A stretch of 64,000 nucleotides of DNA from Alphaproteobacteria bacterium (GCA_004297545.1 SCTB01000111.1:1-64000), one strand, 5' to 3'; counted from the first letter of the stretch, positions 18,258-29,101 are shown. Program-made: numbers and translations. Notes: a model not told the origin generated them from the sequence alone.

Positions 18258-18562
18258 ATAAAATCCTGGTGCGGGCCTAAACCGCGCCTTGCGGCAGCGT
18301 ATCCCCTCCACACCCGTATGATTACGCATTGTTCTGCGCGGAGTATGCGCTTGAGAGGCCCTCCCTCGGGCCCTTCTTATGCGCGGAAAAGCCCGTAAAT
18401 ACGCGCTTTTTGATGCGTTCTGCGGCCTTAAAACGCGCCTTTGCAACGCGTCCCTGCGCTGTTTTATGCGCCTTTATGCCTGAAACTTCGCTGTTGCCCG
18501 CCCGATTCCCGTCACGTATAAATAAAAACTCGTTAATTTCCGGGTCTTTTTGAGGTATTTGC

Positions 18563-19786
18563 ATGTCTGAACAGAAGTATGTTTTCACCAGTGAATCCGT
18601 CGGCGAAGGCCACCCGGACAAGCTCTGCGACCGCGTATCCGACGCCATCGTCGATGCCTATCTCAACGCCGATCCGCAAGCGCGCGTTGCGGCGGAATGC
18701 CTCGCGACCACCGGATTTTTGTGCATCGCCGGCGAGACGCGCGGCCCCGCCTCCATCACCAAGGAGCTGATCGAGACAATCGCCCGCCATGCGGTGCGCG
18801 ACATCGGCTACAAGCAGGAAGAATTCCACTGGGAAAAAATCAAGGTTGATGTGCGCCTGCATGCGCAGTCGGCCGACATCGCGCAGGGCGTCGACGCCGC
18901 CGGCAACAAGGACGAAGGCGCCGGCGACCAGGGCATCATGTTCGGTTATGCCTGCCGCGAAACGGAAACCTTCATGCCAGCCGCGATCTACTATTCGCAT
19001 GCCATCCTGAAGTCACTGGCCGAAGCCCGCCATTCCGGCGCGCTCTTCAAGCTGGGCCCCGATGCGAAATCTCAGGTCAGCCTCGAATACGTGAACGGCA
19101 AGCCCGTGCGCGCCGAGTCCGTCGTCGTTTCCACCCAGCACGACGCCAGCGTCAGCCAGGACGAAGTGCGCGAAATGGTGCGCCCGCATGTCGAGAATAT
19201 TCTGCCCAAGGGCTGGATGTGCGACGAGAAGAAATTCTACGTAAATCCGACCGGGCGTTTCGTCATCGGCGGGCCGGACGGCGACTGCGGCCTGACCGGA
19301 CGCAAGATCATCGTGGATACCTACGGCGGGTCCGCCCCGCACGGCGGCGGCGCGTTCTCGGGGAAAGACCCGACGAAAGTCGACCGCTCGGCTGCCTATG
19401 CCGCGCGCCACGCCGCGAAAAACATCGTGGCAGCGGGTCTTGCCGATAAATGCACGATGCAGGTTTCATACGCCATCGGCGTGTCGCATCCGATTTCGCT
19501 TTACATCAATACCCACGGCACGGGCCGCTACAGCGACGATGCGCTGGCGCAGGCGCTGCAGGCTGTGGCCGATTTCCGCCCGCGCGCGATCCGCGAACGC
19601 CTGAACCTCAACAAGCCCATCTACGCCCGCACTGCGGCCTACGGCCACTTCGGCCGCCAACCCGACCCCGACGGCGGCTTCACCTGGGAAAAACTCGACC
19701 TCGTGCAGGCGCTGAAAGACGAAATCAGCTCCAAGAAATACCGCGATGCCGAGCGCGAGGGCAAGGTGACGGAACTGAAGCGGTAA
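18563..19786 (+). CDS. metK: S-adenosylmethionine synthase
   Basis: [60 protein letters not shown]. Confidence 0.98.
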   Translation: MSEQKYVFTSESVGEGHPDKLCDRVSDAIVDAYLNADPQARVAAECLATTGFLCIAGETRGPASITKELIETIARHAVRDIGYKQEEFHWEKIKVDVRLHAQSADIAQGVDAAGNKDEGAGDQGIMFGYACRETETFMPAAIYYSHAILKSLAEARHSGALFKLGPDAKSQVSLEYVNGKPVRAESVVVSTQHDASVSQDEVREMVRPHVENILPKGWMCDEKKFYVNPTGRFVIGGPDGDCGLTGRKIIVDTYGGSAPHGGGAFSGKDPTKVDRSAAYAARHAAKNIVAAGLADKCTMQVSYAIGVSHPISLYINTHGTGRYSDDALAQALQAVADFRPRAIRERLNLNKPIYARTAAYGHFGRQPDPDGGFTWEKLDLVQALKDEISSKKYRDAEREGKVTELKR

Positions 19787-19814
19787 ATCCGCGACAGCGA
19801 CCCGGCAGCAGGGA

Positions 19815-20588
19815 ATGGAAAAAACCTCCCGCACAGATCTGAAATTCTATGGACGGCGCAAGGGAAAGGCGATTCGCCCGAACCGGCAGTCGGCCTACAA
19901 CCTCGTCATGCCTTGGGCGCAGATCAAGATTGATGAGCGTTCCGCAACTTCACAAGCGACCCATCCCAGCGAAAGCCGGGATCCCGCAGACCCCGGCTTC
20001 CGCCGGGGTGGGGAGGAATTGAAACCCATCGACCCAAAATCGTTTTTCGATTTCCCGGTCGAGGAAGTGTGGCTTGAAATCGGCTTCGGCAACGGCGAGC
20101 AGCTTATCCATCAGGCGCTGCAGAACCCCGATATCGGCATGATCGGCTGCGAGCCTTTCATGAACGGCGTGGCCGCCCTGTGCCGGGACATCAAGGATAA
20201 GGGCATCAAAAACATCCGCATCTGGCAGGACGACGCGCGCCTCCTGATGCCGCGCTTCAAAAATCACAGCTTCGCGCGCTGCTTCCTGCTCAATCTCGAC
20301 CCCTGGCCGAAAAAACGCCACCACAAGCGCAGGTTTGTTCAGCAGGAAACGCTCGACGACCTGCACCGCCTGCTGAAAAAAGGCAGCGAACTCCGCATGT
20401 CCACCGACGACCCCAGCCTCGCCGTCTGGGAACTCGAGAAAACCTACTTCCACAAAGGCTACAAATGGCTCGCGGAGTCGGCATCCGACTGGCGCAACCG
20501 CCCCGCCGACATGCTCGAAACCCGCTACCAGAAAAAAGGCGCCACGGCGGGAAGGCCGACGGTGTTTTTGAGGTTTGAGACGGTTTGA
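19815..20588 (+). CDS. trmB: tRNA (guanine-N7-)-methyltransferase
   Basis: RRKGKAIRPNRQ, VWLEIGFGNGEQLIHQA, FLLNLDPWPKKRHHKRRFVQ. Confidence 0.94.
   Translation: MEKTSRTDLKFYGRRKGKAIRPNRQSAYNLVMPWAQIKIDERSATSQATHPSESRDPADPGFRRGGEELKPIDPKSFFDFPVEEVWLEIGFGNGEQLIHQALQNPDIGMIGCEPFMNGVAALCRDIKDKGIKNIRIWQDDARLLMPRFKNHSFARCFLLNLDPWPKKRHHKRRFVQQETLDDLHRLLKKGSELRMSTDDPSLAVWELEKTYFHKGYKWLAESASDWRNRPADMLETRYQKKGATAGRPTVFLRFETV
19961..20013. repeat. Palindromic repeat inside the trmB ORF
   Basis: CCATCCCAGCGAAAGCCGGGATCCCGCAGACCCCGGCTTCCGCCGGGGTGGGG, related to the 21128-21230 repeat. Confidence 0.75.
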
Positions 20589-20591
20589 AGA

Positions 20592-21119
20592 ATGAAATCG
20601 AGCAACCCCCAAAAGTCAGACCCACCCGCTACATACGCGGCCCGCTTTCGATACTATCGGGAGCGCGCCGGACTTTCTGAGGCGCAAATGGCTGCGGAAG
20701 TGAGTAAGCGCTTCGGTTACACCGACCCCAGGAGCTTTACCATTTACACACTCGGGGACCTGGAAGCCTATGACGACGAGTTATTCACGCTTTATTCGCC
20801 TCGGGAAATATGGCACTTTTCGCGGATTTTTGGAATTAACGCGCAGGAACTACTGAATTTGGATGGGTCGGCTGCCCCGGTGACCGCGCCTGAACTTGTT
20901 CAACTCATAAAAAAAGAATGCGCTACACGTAATCTTTCGCTCGAACAGTTTGAAGATGTGGTTGGCTGGCGCTTGAGTGTCTGCATGAATCCACCGGAGT
21001 TACTGTTACAAGAGATGACACTCGACGGCATGACTTGGCTTTGTCAGGAACTGCACATTGACTGGCGCGGAGTTATCACGGACATGGATTCTTCCGCGTC
21101 GTCTAAAGATCGTCTATGA
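20592..21119 (+). CDS. XRE-like helix-turn-helix protein
   Basis: YAARFRYYRERAGLSEAQMAAEVSKRFGYTDPRSFTIYTLGDLEAY. Confidence 0.65.
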   Translation: MKSSNPQKSDPPATYAARFRYYRERAGLSEAQMAAEVSKRFGYTDPRSFTIYTLGDLEAYDDELFTLYSPREIWHFSRIFGINAQELLNLDGSAAPVTAPELVQLIKKECATRNLSLEQFEDVVGWRLSVCMNPPELLLQEMTLDGMTWLCQELHIDWRGVITDMDSSASSKDRL

Positions 21120-21127
21120 ACCCGCGA

Positions 21128-21230
21128 AACCCCGGCGAAAGCCGGGGTCTAAGATGTTTCAGCAATACAGATGGAAAAAATAACTGCCTCGCAGATTGAG
21201 ACATGCCAGACCCCGGCTTTCGCCGGGGTT
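21128..21230. repeat. Perfect 23-nt inverted repeat AACCCCGGCGAAAGCCGGGGTCT / AGACCCCGGCTTTCGCCGGGGTT
   Basis: Both arms read directly. Confidence 0.9.
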
Positions 21231-21235
21231 ACAGG

Positions 21236-21634
21236 TCAGAAAACCGCCCTGGCTTTCAGGAACGCCGGCGAACCCGTCTGATCCTCGCATTCCTGCAGGA
21301 CTTTTTCGCCCAGCGCCCAGGTCTTGGCCGAGATGCGCTTGTTGAAGGCGAAGTTCAGGTGGTAGTCGCGCTGGGCGTAGAAGGTGGCGGCGCTGATATA
21401 GGCGGTGTTGTCCTCCCCGCGCCACAGCTCCGCCGTCAGCTTCCCCTTGTGGCTGTCATAGGCAAAGGCCGCATTGGCCAGCAGCGAGCTGATGGGGTCG
21501 AGCGTCCATTGATAGATTCTCTCCGCCAGGGAAAGCTCGCTTTCATACAGAGCTTCCAGTTTTTGCACGAGCTCGGTGTATTTGATCACCTTGCTTTCGG
21601 CGGAATTATTAAAATCTTTCTCGGTCTGCGTCAC
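21236..21634 (-). CDS. Hypothetical protein
   Basis: Coding-like ORF; GTG start at 21634 proposed because a TTGACA-N17-TACATT promoter lies at 21680-21708. Confidence 0.55.
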   Translation of the reverse strand: MTQTEKDFNNSAESKVIKYTELVQKLEALYESELSLAERIYQWTLDPISSLLANAAFAYDSHKGKLTAELWRGEDNTAYISAATFYAQRDYHLNFAFNKRISAKTWALGEKVLQECEDQTGSPAFLKARAVF

Positions 21635-21845
21635 TTCTATCCCTCTATTCCCTTGACGAATCAATCACATCGCCGATTTAATGTAATAAAATAACCAGCT
21701 TATGTCAAATAAAACCTTCTGATTTTGATGAAAAAATTTTTTGCGCTGCCCTTCGGCAACTGTCGCCATTAGAACATATTTTTGGCGATTTTTGTTGCAA
21801 AAAACGGGGTCTGGTGTATAAAAACGCTAAATCCCAAGCATAAAC

Positions 21846-21879
21846 AAAAAGGGTGGGCTCCAAAAGAGCCCGCCCTTTT
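21846..21879 (+). terminator. Terminator-like hairpin in rimP leader (AAAAGGGTGGGCTC-caaaa-GAGCCCGCCCTTTT)
   Basis: Stable stem with trailing T4, 23 nt upstream of the rimP ATG. Confidence 0.75.
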
Positions 21880-21901
21880 GCTTAGGAGAGAAAAAGGGAC
21901 C

Positions 21902-22408
21902 ATGGATAAAACGCCGCTGACCAGAAAGATCGAGAAGACGATTTCCCCGATGGCCGAGACGATGGGCTATGAAATCGTTCGCGTTCTGATGGTTGGCATC
22001 GGCTCCGGCAAGCCTACATTACAGATCATGGCCGAACGTCCGGATGGCACGATGAATCTGGATGATTGTTCGCGACTTTCCCAGGCCGTTTCCGCCATCC
22101 TCGATGTCGAGAACGTGATGGATGAAGCGTATTATCTCGAAGTCTCCTCGCCCGGCATCGACCGGCCGCTGACGCGCCTGAAGGACTTCGACCGCTACAA
22201 GGGTCTGGAAGCGCGCGTGGAAATAGAGCCCGGCATCGACGGGCGCAAGAAATTCAAGGGCAGGCTGCTCGGCGTCGAGAAGGACGTCGCGGTCTCCCTG
22301 AAAACGGAGGAAGGCGACGTGTACAGCCTTCCGTTTGAGCATATCCAGAAGGCGAAACTCACGCTGAACGACGAGCTGCTCAAGGCCGCACAACAGAAAA
22401 AAGGTTAA
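21902..22408 (+). CDS. rimP: Ribosome maturation factor RimP
   Basis: Start at MDKTPLTRKIEKTISPMAETMGYEIV; DCSRLSQAVSAILDVE...YYLEVSSPGIDRPL. Confidence 0.95.
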   Translation: MDKTPLTRKIEKTISPMAETMGYEIVRVLMVGIGSGKPTLQIMAERPDGTMNLDDCSRLSQAVSAILDVENVMDEAYYLEVSSPGIDRPLTRLKDFDRYKGLEARVEIEPGIDGRKKFKGRLLGVEKDVAVSLKTEEGDVYSLPFEHIQKAKLTLNDELLKAAQQKKG

Positions 22409-22434
22409 CTAGGTAAACAAGGGAACAGAAGACC

Positions 22435-23955
22435 ATGCAAGAACTCCTCCAAGTCGCAGACGCCGTCGCGCGCGAAAAGAGCATCGACCGCGAGATCGTG
22501 ATCGTCGCAATGGAAGAAGCCATCCAGAAGGCCGGTCGCTCCAAATACGGCTATGACCACGACATCCGCGCCACCATCGACCGCAAGACCGGCGAGATCG
22601 AGCTGTTCCGCTATCGCGAAGTCGTCGAGGCCTTCAACCCCGAAATGCCCGAGCTGGAAGCGAAGCAGATCCTCCTCAAGCCCGCGAAGAAAATCAAATC
22701 CGACGTGCAGCTCGGCGAATTCATCGTGGACAAACTGCCGCCGCTGGACTTCGGCCGCATCGCCGCCCAGACCGCCAAGCAGGTCATCTTCCAGAAAGTG
22801 CGCGACGCCGAGCGCGACCGCCAGTTCGAGGAATACAAGGACCGCACCGGCGAAATCGTCTCCGGCGTCGTCAAGCGCGTGGAATACGGCAACGTGACCG
22901 TCGATTTGGGCCGCTCCGAAGGCTATCTCCGCCGGCAGGATGCTTTGCCCCGCGAACATTTCAAAAACGGCGACCGCGTGCGCGCCTATATCTACGACGT
23001 GCGCCGCGAACCGCGCGGCCCGCAGATATTCCTGTCCCGCGTGCACCCCGACTTCCTGGCCAAACTGTTCCGCCAGGAAGTGCCCGAAATTTACGACGGC
23101 GTGATCGAGATTAAAGCGGTCGCCCGCGACCCCGGCAGCCGCGCGAAAATCGCGGTCATCTCCCGCGACGGTGGCATCGACCCGGTCGGCGCCTGCGTCG
23201 GTATGCGCGGCTCCCGCGTCCAGGCCGTCGTCGGCGAACTGCAGGGCGAAAAAATCGACATCATCCCCTGGACCAACGACGTGGCGACCTTCGTCGTCAA
23301 CGCGCTGGCGCCCGCCGAAGTGACAAAAGTGGTTTTGGATGAAGACAGCCACCGTCTCGACGTGGTCGTGCCGGACGAGCAGCTTTCGCTCGCCATCGGC
23401 CGCCGCGGTCAGAACGTGCGCCTCGCGACCCAGCTTTCCGGCTGGAATATCGACATCATGACAGAAGCCGAGGAAACCGAGCGCCGCCAGAACGAATTCA
23501 AGACGCGCTCCGCGCTCTTCATCGCAGGGCTTGACGTTGACGAGGTCATCGCCCACCTGCTGGTGGTCGAAGGCTTTACGTCCATCGAAGACGTGGTTGA
23601 AACCTCCGTCGACGAACTCGCCCGCATCCAGGGCTTCGATTCCGACGTCGCCGCCGAACTGAAAAACCGCGCCGCGAGCTACCTCGACGCGAAGCGGGCG
23701 GAATTCGACAAGAAGTGCAAGGAACTGGGCATCAGCCCGGATCTGGCCAATATCCGCGGCCTCTCGCAGGAGATGATCCTGCAGCTTGCGGAAAAAGGCA
23801 TCAAGACGCTCAACGACCTGGGCGATCTTGCCGGCGACGAGCTGCGCGAGCTGGTCGGCGAAAGCGCGCTTACCGAAAGCCAGGCGAACAGCATCATCAT
23901 GGCTGCGCGCGCAAGCTGGTTCCCGGAAGAAGCTAACCAGGCCGCAAGCGGATGA
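22435..23955 (+). CDS. nusA: Transcription termination/antitermination protein NusA
   Basis: S1/KH domains, DPVGACVGMRGSRVQAVVGELQGEKIDIIPW, C-terminal AR repeats. Confidence 0.97.
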   Translation: MQELLQVADAVAREKSIDREIVIVAMEEAIQKAGRSKYGYDHDIRATIDRKTGEIELFRYREVVEAFNPEMPELEAKQILLKPAKKIKSDVQLGEFIVDKLPPLDFGRIAAQTAKQVIFQKVRDAERDRQFEEYKDRTGEIVSGVVKRVEYGNVTVDLGRSEGYLRRQDALPREHFKNGDRVRAYIYDVRREPRGPQIFLSRVHPDFLAKLFRQEVPEIYDGVIEIKAVARDPGSRAKIAVISRDGGIDPVGACVGMRGSRVQAVVGELQGEKIDIIPWTNDVATFVVNALAPAEVTKVVLDEDSHRLDVVVPDEQLSLAIGRRGQNVRLATQLSGWNIDIMTEAEETERRQNEFKTRSALFIAGLDVDEVIAHLLVVEGFTSIEDVVETSVDELARIQGFDSDVAAELKNRAASYLDAKRAEFDKKCKELGISPDLANIRGLSQEMILQLAEKGIKTLNDLGDLAGDELRELVGESALTESQANSIIMAARASWFPEEANQAASG

Positions 23956-23978
23956 GGTTCTGCATTTAAGGATTACCG

Positions 23979-26552
23979 ATGAACTCCAACAAGGCAAAAG
24001 ACAACCAAATGGCAGAGAATTCCGACAAAGAACCGAAAAAGCTGAGCCTCTCGGCCAAAGGCACCCTCAGCCTGAAAGCGCCCGTGGGCTCCAGCCCGTC
24101 GCGCCAGAACGTCGCGATGGGGCGAAGCCATAAGCCGGTGGCTGTCGAGGTGAAGAAAAAGCGCGGCGCGCAGGCGGAAGCCGCCAAGCAGGCCGCCGAG
24201 GAAGCTTTCCAGGACCTGCACCTGACCGACGCCGAGCGCGAAGCGCGCCAGCGCGCCGTCAACCAGGCCAAGCATTCGCCGCGCGAGCAGTCCACCACGC
24301 CTTACCAGACCAAGGTCGTCGTGAAAGGCCAGCCCGCCGAGGAAGCCGAAGCCGCGCCCCCCCCGCTCGACGAAAACGCCAGCCCCGCCGACAGGGCGCG
24401 CGAGCAGGAGCTCGCCAAGCTGCGCAAGATCAACGAAGCCGAAGACGCGGAGCGCCGCAAGAAAGACGCGGGACGCCCCGCAACCGGCCTCCGCCCCGCA
24501 GCGCCCAGCGCGGATGACCGCCGCCCCGTCGGCCGCAAGGCCGATTTCTACGGCCGCGACGCGGAACCCGCAGCCCCCGCCGAAGATCTTTCCAAAAAGC
24601 GCGGCACCGGACGTTTCGGCCCGCAGCGCCGCCGCGGCGGCAAGCTGACCGTCAGCCAGGTTCTCAACGACGGATTTGAAGATCGCGATTCCAAGGGCCG
24701 CAGCATGGCGGCGCAGCGCCGCGCCCATGAGCGCATGAAAGCCAAGATGGCGCTGATGAACCAGGATAAGGTCAAGCAGTACCGCGAAGTCATCGTTCCC
24801 GAGGTTATCACGGTGCAGGAACTCGCGAACCGCATGTCGGAGCGCCTTGGCGATGTCGTCAAGAAGCTCATGGGCCTTGGCATCATGGCGACCGGCAACC
24901 AGCCGATTGACGCCGATACGGCCGAGCTGATCGTCCACGAATTCGGCCATACGCTGAAGCGCGTGTCGGAAGCCGATGTCGAGACCGGCATTCACGGCGA
25001 CGACGCCGAAGAAAGTCTGCAGGGCCGCCCCCCCGTCGTGACCATCATGGGCCACGTCGACCACGGCAAAACCTCCCTGCTCGACGCTATCCGCGAAGCG
25101 GACGTCGCGGCGCACGAGGCCGGCGGCATTACGCAGCACATCGGCGCTTACCAGATCCAGACGAAGTCGGGCAAGAAGATCACCTTCATCGACACGCCCG
25201 GCCACGCTGCCTTCACCGAGATGCGCGCCCGCGGCGCGGACGTGACGGATATCGTCATCCTCGTCGTCGCAGCCGACGACAGCGTCATGCCGCAGACCAT
25301 CGAGGCCATCAGCCACGCCAAGGCGGCCAAGAAGCCGATGATCATCGCCATCAACAAGTGCGACCTGCCCAACGCGAACCCGAACAAGGTCCGCCAGGAG
25401 CTGCTCCAGCACGAAGTCGTCACCGAAAGCATGGGCGGCGACAGCCAGAGCATCGAAGTCTCGGCCAAGACCAAAAAAGGCCTCGAACAGCTTGAAGAGG
25501 CGATTTTGCTGCAGGCCGAAGTCCTCAACCTGCGCGCCAACCCCGACCGCAGCGCCGCCGGCGCCGTCATCGAATCGCGCGTCGAGCAGGGCAAGGGTTC
25601 CGTCGCCACGGTTCTCGTCCAGAAGGGCACGCTGCGCCCCGGCGACGTTTTCGTTTCCGGCACCGAATGGGGCCGCGTGAAGACGCTGCATAACGACCGC
25701 GGCGCCCTCGTGAAGGAAGCCTTCCCCGGCCAGCCCACCGAAGTTCAGGGCCTGACCGGCACGCCGGACGCGGGCGACGATTTCGTCGTGGTCGCGGACG
25801 AGGCGAAAGCGCGCGAAATCACCGAGTTCCGCCAGCGCAAGAAAAAGGCGCTGCAGGCTGCGAAGTCGAAAGGCCGCACGCTCGACCAGATGATTTCCGA
25901 CATCCAGGCGGGTTCCGCCCGGATGCTGCCCGTCATCATCAAGGGCGACGTGCACGGCTCCATCGAGGCTATCGCCGGCGCGCTCAACAAGGTCACCGAA
26001 GAAAACAAGGAAGTCAAAGTCAGTGTCATGCATTCGGGCGTCGGCGCCATCACCGAGTCCGACATCACGCTCGCGAACGCTTCCAAGGCGCTCATCATCG
26101 GCTTCAACGTCCGCGCGAACAACCAGGCCCGCGACATGGCCAAGCGCGACGGCGTCGAAATCCGCTATTACTCGATCATCTATGAAGTCATCGACGACGT
26201 GAAGAACCTCCTGACCGGGCTCCTGTCTCCCGAGGTCAAGGAAAAGTTCATCGGCTACGCCGAAATCCGCAAGGTCTTCAACGTCACGAAGACCGGCAAG
26301 ATCGCGGGCTGCTTCGTCACCGAGGGCCTCGTCAAGCGCGGCGCGAAAGTGCGCCTGCTGCGCGACAACGTGGTCATCCACGAAGGCACGCTCAAGACCC
26401 TGCGCCGCTTCAAGGACGAAGTCCGCGAAGTGCAGAAGGGGTACGAGTGCGGCATGGCCTTCGAGAATTACGACGGCATCAAGGAAGGCGACGTCATCGA
26501 GGCCTTCGAAATGGAATCCACCGCCCGCACCTTCGACGGCGGGGCTGCTTAA
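23979..26552 (+). CDS. infB: Translation initiation factor IF-2
   Basis: [45 protein letters not shown]. Confidence 0.98.
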   Translation: MNSNKAKDNQMAENSDKEPKKLSLSAKGTLSLKAPVGSSPSRQNVAMGRSHKPVAVEVKKKRGAQAEAAKQAAEEAFQDLHLTDAEREARQRAVNQAKHSPREQSTTPYQTKVVVKGQPAEEAEAAPPPLDENASPADRAREQELAKLRKINEAEDAERRKKDAGRPATGLRPAAPSADDRRPVGRKADFYGRDAEPAAPAEDLSKKRGTGRFGPQRRRGGKLTVSQVLNDGFEDRDSKGRSMAAQRRAHERMKAKMALMNQDKVKQYREVIVPEVITVQELANRMSERLGDVVKKLMGLGIMATGNQPIDADTAELIVHEFGHTLKRVSEADVETGIHGDDAEESLQGRPPVVTIMGHVDHGKTSLLDAIREADVAAHEAGGITQHIGAYQIQTKSGKKITFIDTPGHAAFTEMRARGADVTDIVILVVAADDSVMPQTIEAISHAKAAKKPMIIAINKCDLPNANPNKVRQELLQHEVVTESMGGDSQSIEVSAKTKKGLEQLEEAILLQAEVLNLRANPDRSAAGAVIESRVEQGKGSVATVLVQKGTLRPGDVFVSGTEWGRVKTLHNDRGALVKEAFPGQPTEVQGLTGTPDAGDDFVVVADEAKAREITEFRQRKKKALQAAKSKGRTLDQMISDIQAGSARMLPVIIKGDVHGSIEAIAGALNKVTEENKEVKVSVMHSGVGAITESDITLANASKALIIGFNVRANNQARDMAKRDGVEIRYYSIIYEVIDDVKNLLTGLLSPEVKEKFIGYAEIRKVFNVTKTGKIAGCFVTEGLVKRGAKVRLLRDNVVIHEGTLKTLRRFKDEVREVQKGYECGMAFENYDGIKEGDVIEAFEMESTARTFDGGAA

Positions 26553-26561
26553 GGATCATCC

Positions 26562-26975
26562 ATGAAACGCCGCGCTCCTTCATCCCGGACACCACCCGGA
26601 CAGCGCCAGCTGCGCGTTGGCGAGCGCATTCGCCATATTCTGGCCGAGGTGCTCAGTCGCGGCCATTTGACGGATCCGGTCCTTGTGAACGCGAACATGA
26701 TCACCGTCACGGCCGTTGAAATCGGCCCCGACCTCAAGCATGCGACGGCCTATGTCATGCCGCTGGGCGGCAAGAACGCGGAAGCCGTGGTGCATGCCCT
26801 GAACCGCGCCTCCGGATACTTCCGTGCTGAAGTCGGCCACGATCTCGACCTCCATTCCACGCCGAAGATCAGCTTCCGCATCGACAACAGCTTCGAAAAC
26901 GCCGCCCACATCGAAAACCTCCTGCGCCAGGACCGCGTGCGCAAGGATGTCGTCGCGGAAGATGACGAAGAGTAA
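26562..26975 (+). CDS. rbfA: Ribosome-binding factor A
   Basis: RQLRVGERIRHILAEVLSRG..., position between infB and truB. Confidence 0.93.
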   Translation: MKRRAPSSRTPPGQRQLRVGERIRHILAEVLSRGHLTDPVLVNANMITVTAVEIGPDLKHATAYVMPLGGKNAEAVVHALNRASGYFRAEVGHDLDLHSTPKISFRIDNSFENAAHIENLLRQDRVRKDVVAEDDEE

Positions 26976-27907
26976 TGGCCCGCAATAAAAAAGGCATCCC
27001 CATCCACGGCTGGCTCAACCTCGACAAGCCGCTTGGCATGACGTCGACGCAGGCGCTGGGGCGGGTGCGCCGCATATTGAATGCGCAGAAGCTGGGCCAT
27101 GCCGGCACGCTCGACCCGCTGGCGACGGGCATCCTGCCGATTGCGCTGGGCGAGGCGACCAAGACCATCCAGTATGCGCAGGACCGCGACAAGGTTTACC
27201 GCTTCACCGTGAAATGGGGCGAGGCCCGCAATACGGACGATTGCGAGGGCACGGTTATCGCGACCTCGGACAAAAGACCCACAGAAGCAGACATCAGGGC
27301 CCTCCTGCCCCGCTTCACCGGCAATATCGACCAGGTTCCGCCGCAATTCTCCGCCATCAAGCTGGACGGGGAGCGTGCCTATGACCTTGCCCGCGCGGGC
27401 GAAAAGCTGGATATCCAGCCCCGTCGGGTGACCGTTTACGGGTTCAAACTGCTGAATTCTACCCCAAATGAGGCCGAATTCGAGCTGGAATGCGGCAAGG
27501 GCACCTATGTCCGGTCCATCGCCCGGGATATGGGCCAGATTCTGGGCTGTTACGGCCATGTTTCGGCCCTCCGTCGGCTGGCCGTTGGCAATTTTACAGA
27601 AAATACCTCGATTTCGCTGGACGAATTCGAGAAATTGGTGCAATCTGCCGCTCCCGATCAGGTTCTTCTGCCTGTGGAGACCGTGCTGGACGACATCCCG
27701 GCACTGGCCATGACAGCGGAGGAGGTCGGGCGGATAAGGCAGGGCCAGACCCTGAAATTCCTCTCCCGCCAGGACGTTGACCGTTTATCGGCCACCGGCA
27801 TTGACGAGAGAACGATTTTGGTTCTGGCCATGGGCGATAACAAGCCCCTCGCCCTGCTTGAAAAAGACGGGATTGCGCTCTATCCGGTAAAAGTATTTAA
27901 CCTTTAA
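26975..27907 (+). CDS. truB: tRNA pseudouridine(55) synthase TruB
   Basis: [45 protein letters not shown]. Confidence 0.97.
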   Translation: MARNKKGIPIHGWLNLDKPLGMTSTQALGRVRRILNAQKLGHAGTLDPLATGILPIALGEATKTIQYAQDRDKVYRFTVKWGEARNTDDCEGTVIATSDKRPTEADIRALLPRFTGNIDQVPPQFSAIKLDGERAYDLARAGEKLDIQPRRVTVYGFKLLNSTPNEAEFELECGKGTYVRSIARDMGQILGCYGHVSALRRLAVGNFTENTSISLDEFEKLVQSAAPDQVLLPVETVLDDIPALAMTAEEVGRIRQGQTLKFLSRQDVDRLSATGIDERTILVLAMGDNKPLALLEKDGIALYPVKVFNL

Positions 27908-27924
27908 CTCCAAGGGAGTATCCG

Positions 27925-28194
27925 ATGTCGCTACAGAAGAAGACGAAGGCGGAAGTCATCAAGAAATACGCCACGACCCAGAAGGACACGGGCTCGCCCG
28001 AAGTCCAGGTTGCCATCCTCACCCAACGCATTAACGGACTGACGGATCACATGAAGACCCATAAGAAAGACATGGGTTCCCGCCGTGGTCTGCTGCTGAT
28101 GGTTTCCAAGCGCCGCCGCCACCTGAACTACATCAAGAAGGTGGACCCGCGCCGCTACGAAAAGCTGATCGACAGCCTCGGCCTGCGCCGCTAA
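27925..28194 (+). CDS. rpsO: 30S ribosomal protein S15
   Basis: [52 protein letters not shown]. Confidence 0.98.
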   Translation: MSLQKKTKAEVIKKYATTQKDTGSPEVQVAILTQRINGLTDHMKTHKKDMGSRRGLLLMVSKRRRHLNYIKKVDPRRYEKLIDSLGLRR

Positions 28195-28219
28195 TACGAC
28201 GCATTAGAATTAAAGATGA

Positions 28220-28248
28220 AGCCGCTGATATTCAGCGGCTTTTTCTTT
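28220..28248 (+). terminator. Rho-independent terminator after rpsO
   Basis: AGCCGCTGA-tat-TCAGCGGCTTTTTCTTTT. Confidence 0.92.
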
Positions 28249-28336
28249 TAAATTTTTAACCTTTGGCGCGAAATGCATATCTGCTATTGTGCTGATATAT
28301 GTCCATTTTGAATACGTGAATCAGGATTCTTGCATC

Positions 28337-28951
28337 ATGAAATTCAGCGACACAGGCCTGCCCAGCCACCCTGCCATCGAAAAGTCATTTGACGTGTTAA
28401 GGCAATTTGACAACGGCGATGCCTATACGACCCGGGGCGTGCTGATTGCAAAGCTGATCGCGGACCATGGGGCCAACAAAGACCCGGAAGCGATCGCCGC
28501 CGGACTGCTGGTTCCCCTCGCGCAGGACCTGGGCCCCTTCCTCTGCGCCAAGGCGGATGTGCCGGGCCGGGTGCCGGAAATCATCGAGTCCATCTTCGCC
28601 TTCGGCAAACAGACAATGACAGGCGCCGCCATGGACAAGACCTATGCCGAACTCGATCCCGCCGTGCGCTCCGTGGTGCTCGCCTCCAGCGTGCGCATGA
28701 TGGAAGTGACGGCGGAGGACCTGAAGAACAGCCTCGGCAATACGGAACCCGCCCAGGCGCCCGACAAAAAGGACATCACAGCCATGCTCGCCCCCTTGCG
28801 GGATTTTACCGATGTCGTCGCCCGCAATGAAACGGAAGAGCTGGCCTTGGCAAAAAAATTGCAGGCGGTGATGAAGCGCATTGAAGACACCCTCGATGGC
28901 GCCGGCATCAAGCTGAACCCGGCAGCCAGGCCGAATACCCCCAAGATATAA
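28337..28951 (+). CDS. Hypothetical protein (helical, possibly HD-domain-like)
   Basis: Coding-like ORF from MKFSDTGLPSHPAIEKSF. Confidence 0.6.
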   Translation: MKFSDTGLPSHPAIEKSFDVLRQFDNGDAYTTRGVLIAKLIADHGANKDPEAIAAGLLVPLAQDLGPFLCAKADVPGRVPEIIESIFAFGKQTMTGAAMDKTYAELDPAVRSVVLASSVRMMEVTAEDLKNSLGNTEPAQAPDKKDITAMLAPLRDFTDVVARNETEELALAKKLQAVMKRIEDTLDGAGIKLNPAARPNTPKI

Positions 28952-29101
28952 TCCGGAATTTTAACAACCGCCAGCACTCCATTGTATGCATTATATTTTT
29001 AACACTTGCCCTTCAGGGGAGTGTCATGCAGGATTTGGCAACCGGCCGGCGAAAGAAGCGTGTCCGACAGGCGACCATCACCCCCTCGAAGAGAACCTCC
29101 T

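Noticed and set aside
18290-18562. Possible SAM-type riboswitch upstream of metK
   Set aside because: I could not match the SAM-II or SAM/SAH core sequences I know; a covariance-model search (cmsearch) would decide.
22405-23997. 530-aa minus-strand ORF antisense to nusA
   Set aside because: Same antisense artefact; nusA is unambiguous.
23973-26381. 802-aa minus-strand ORF antisense to infB
   Set aside because: Artefact of high third-position GC in infB; no recognisable motif.
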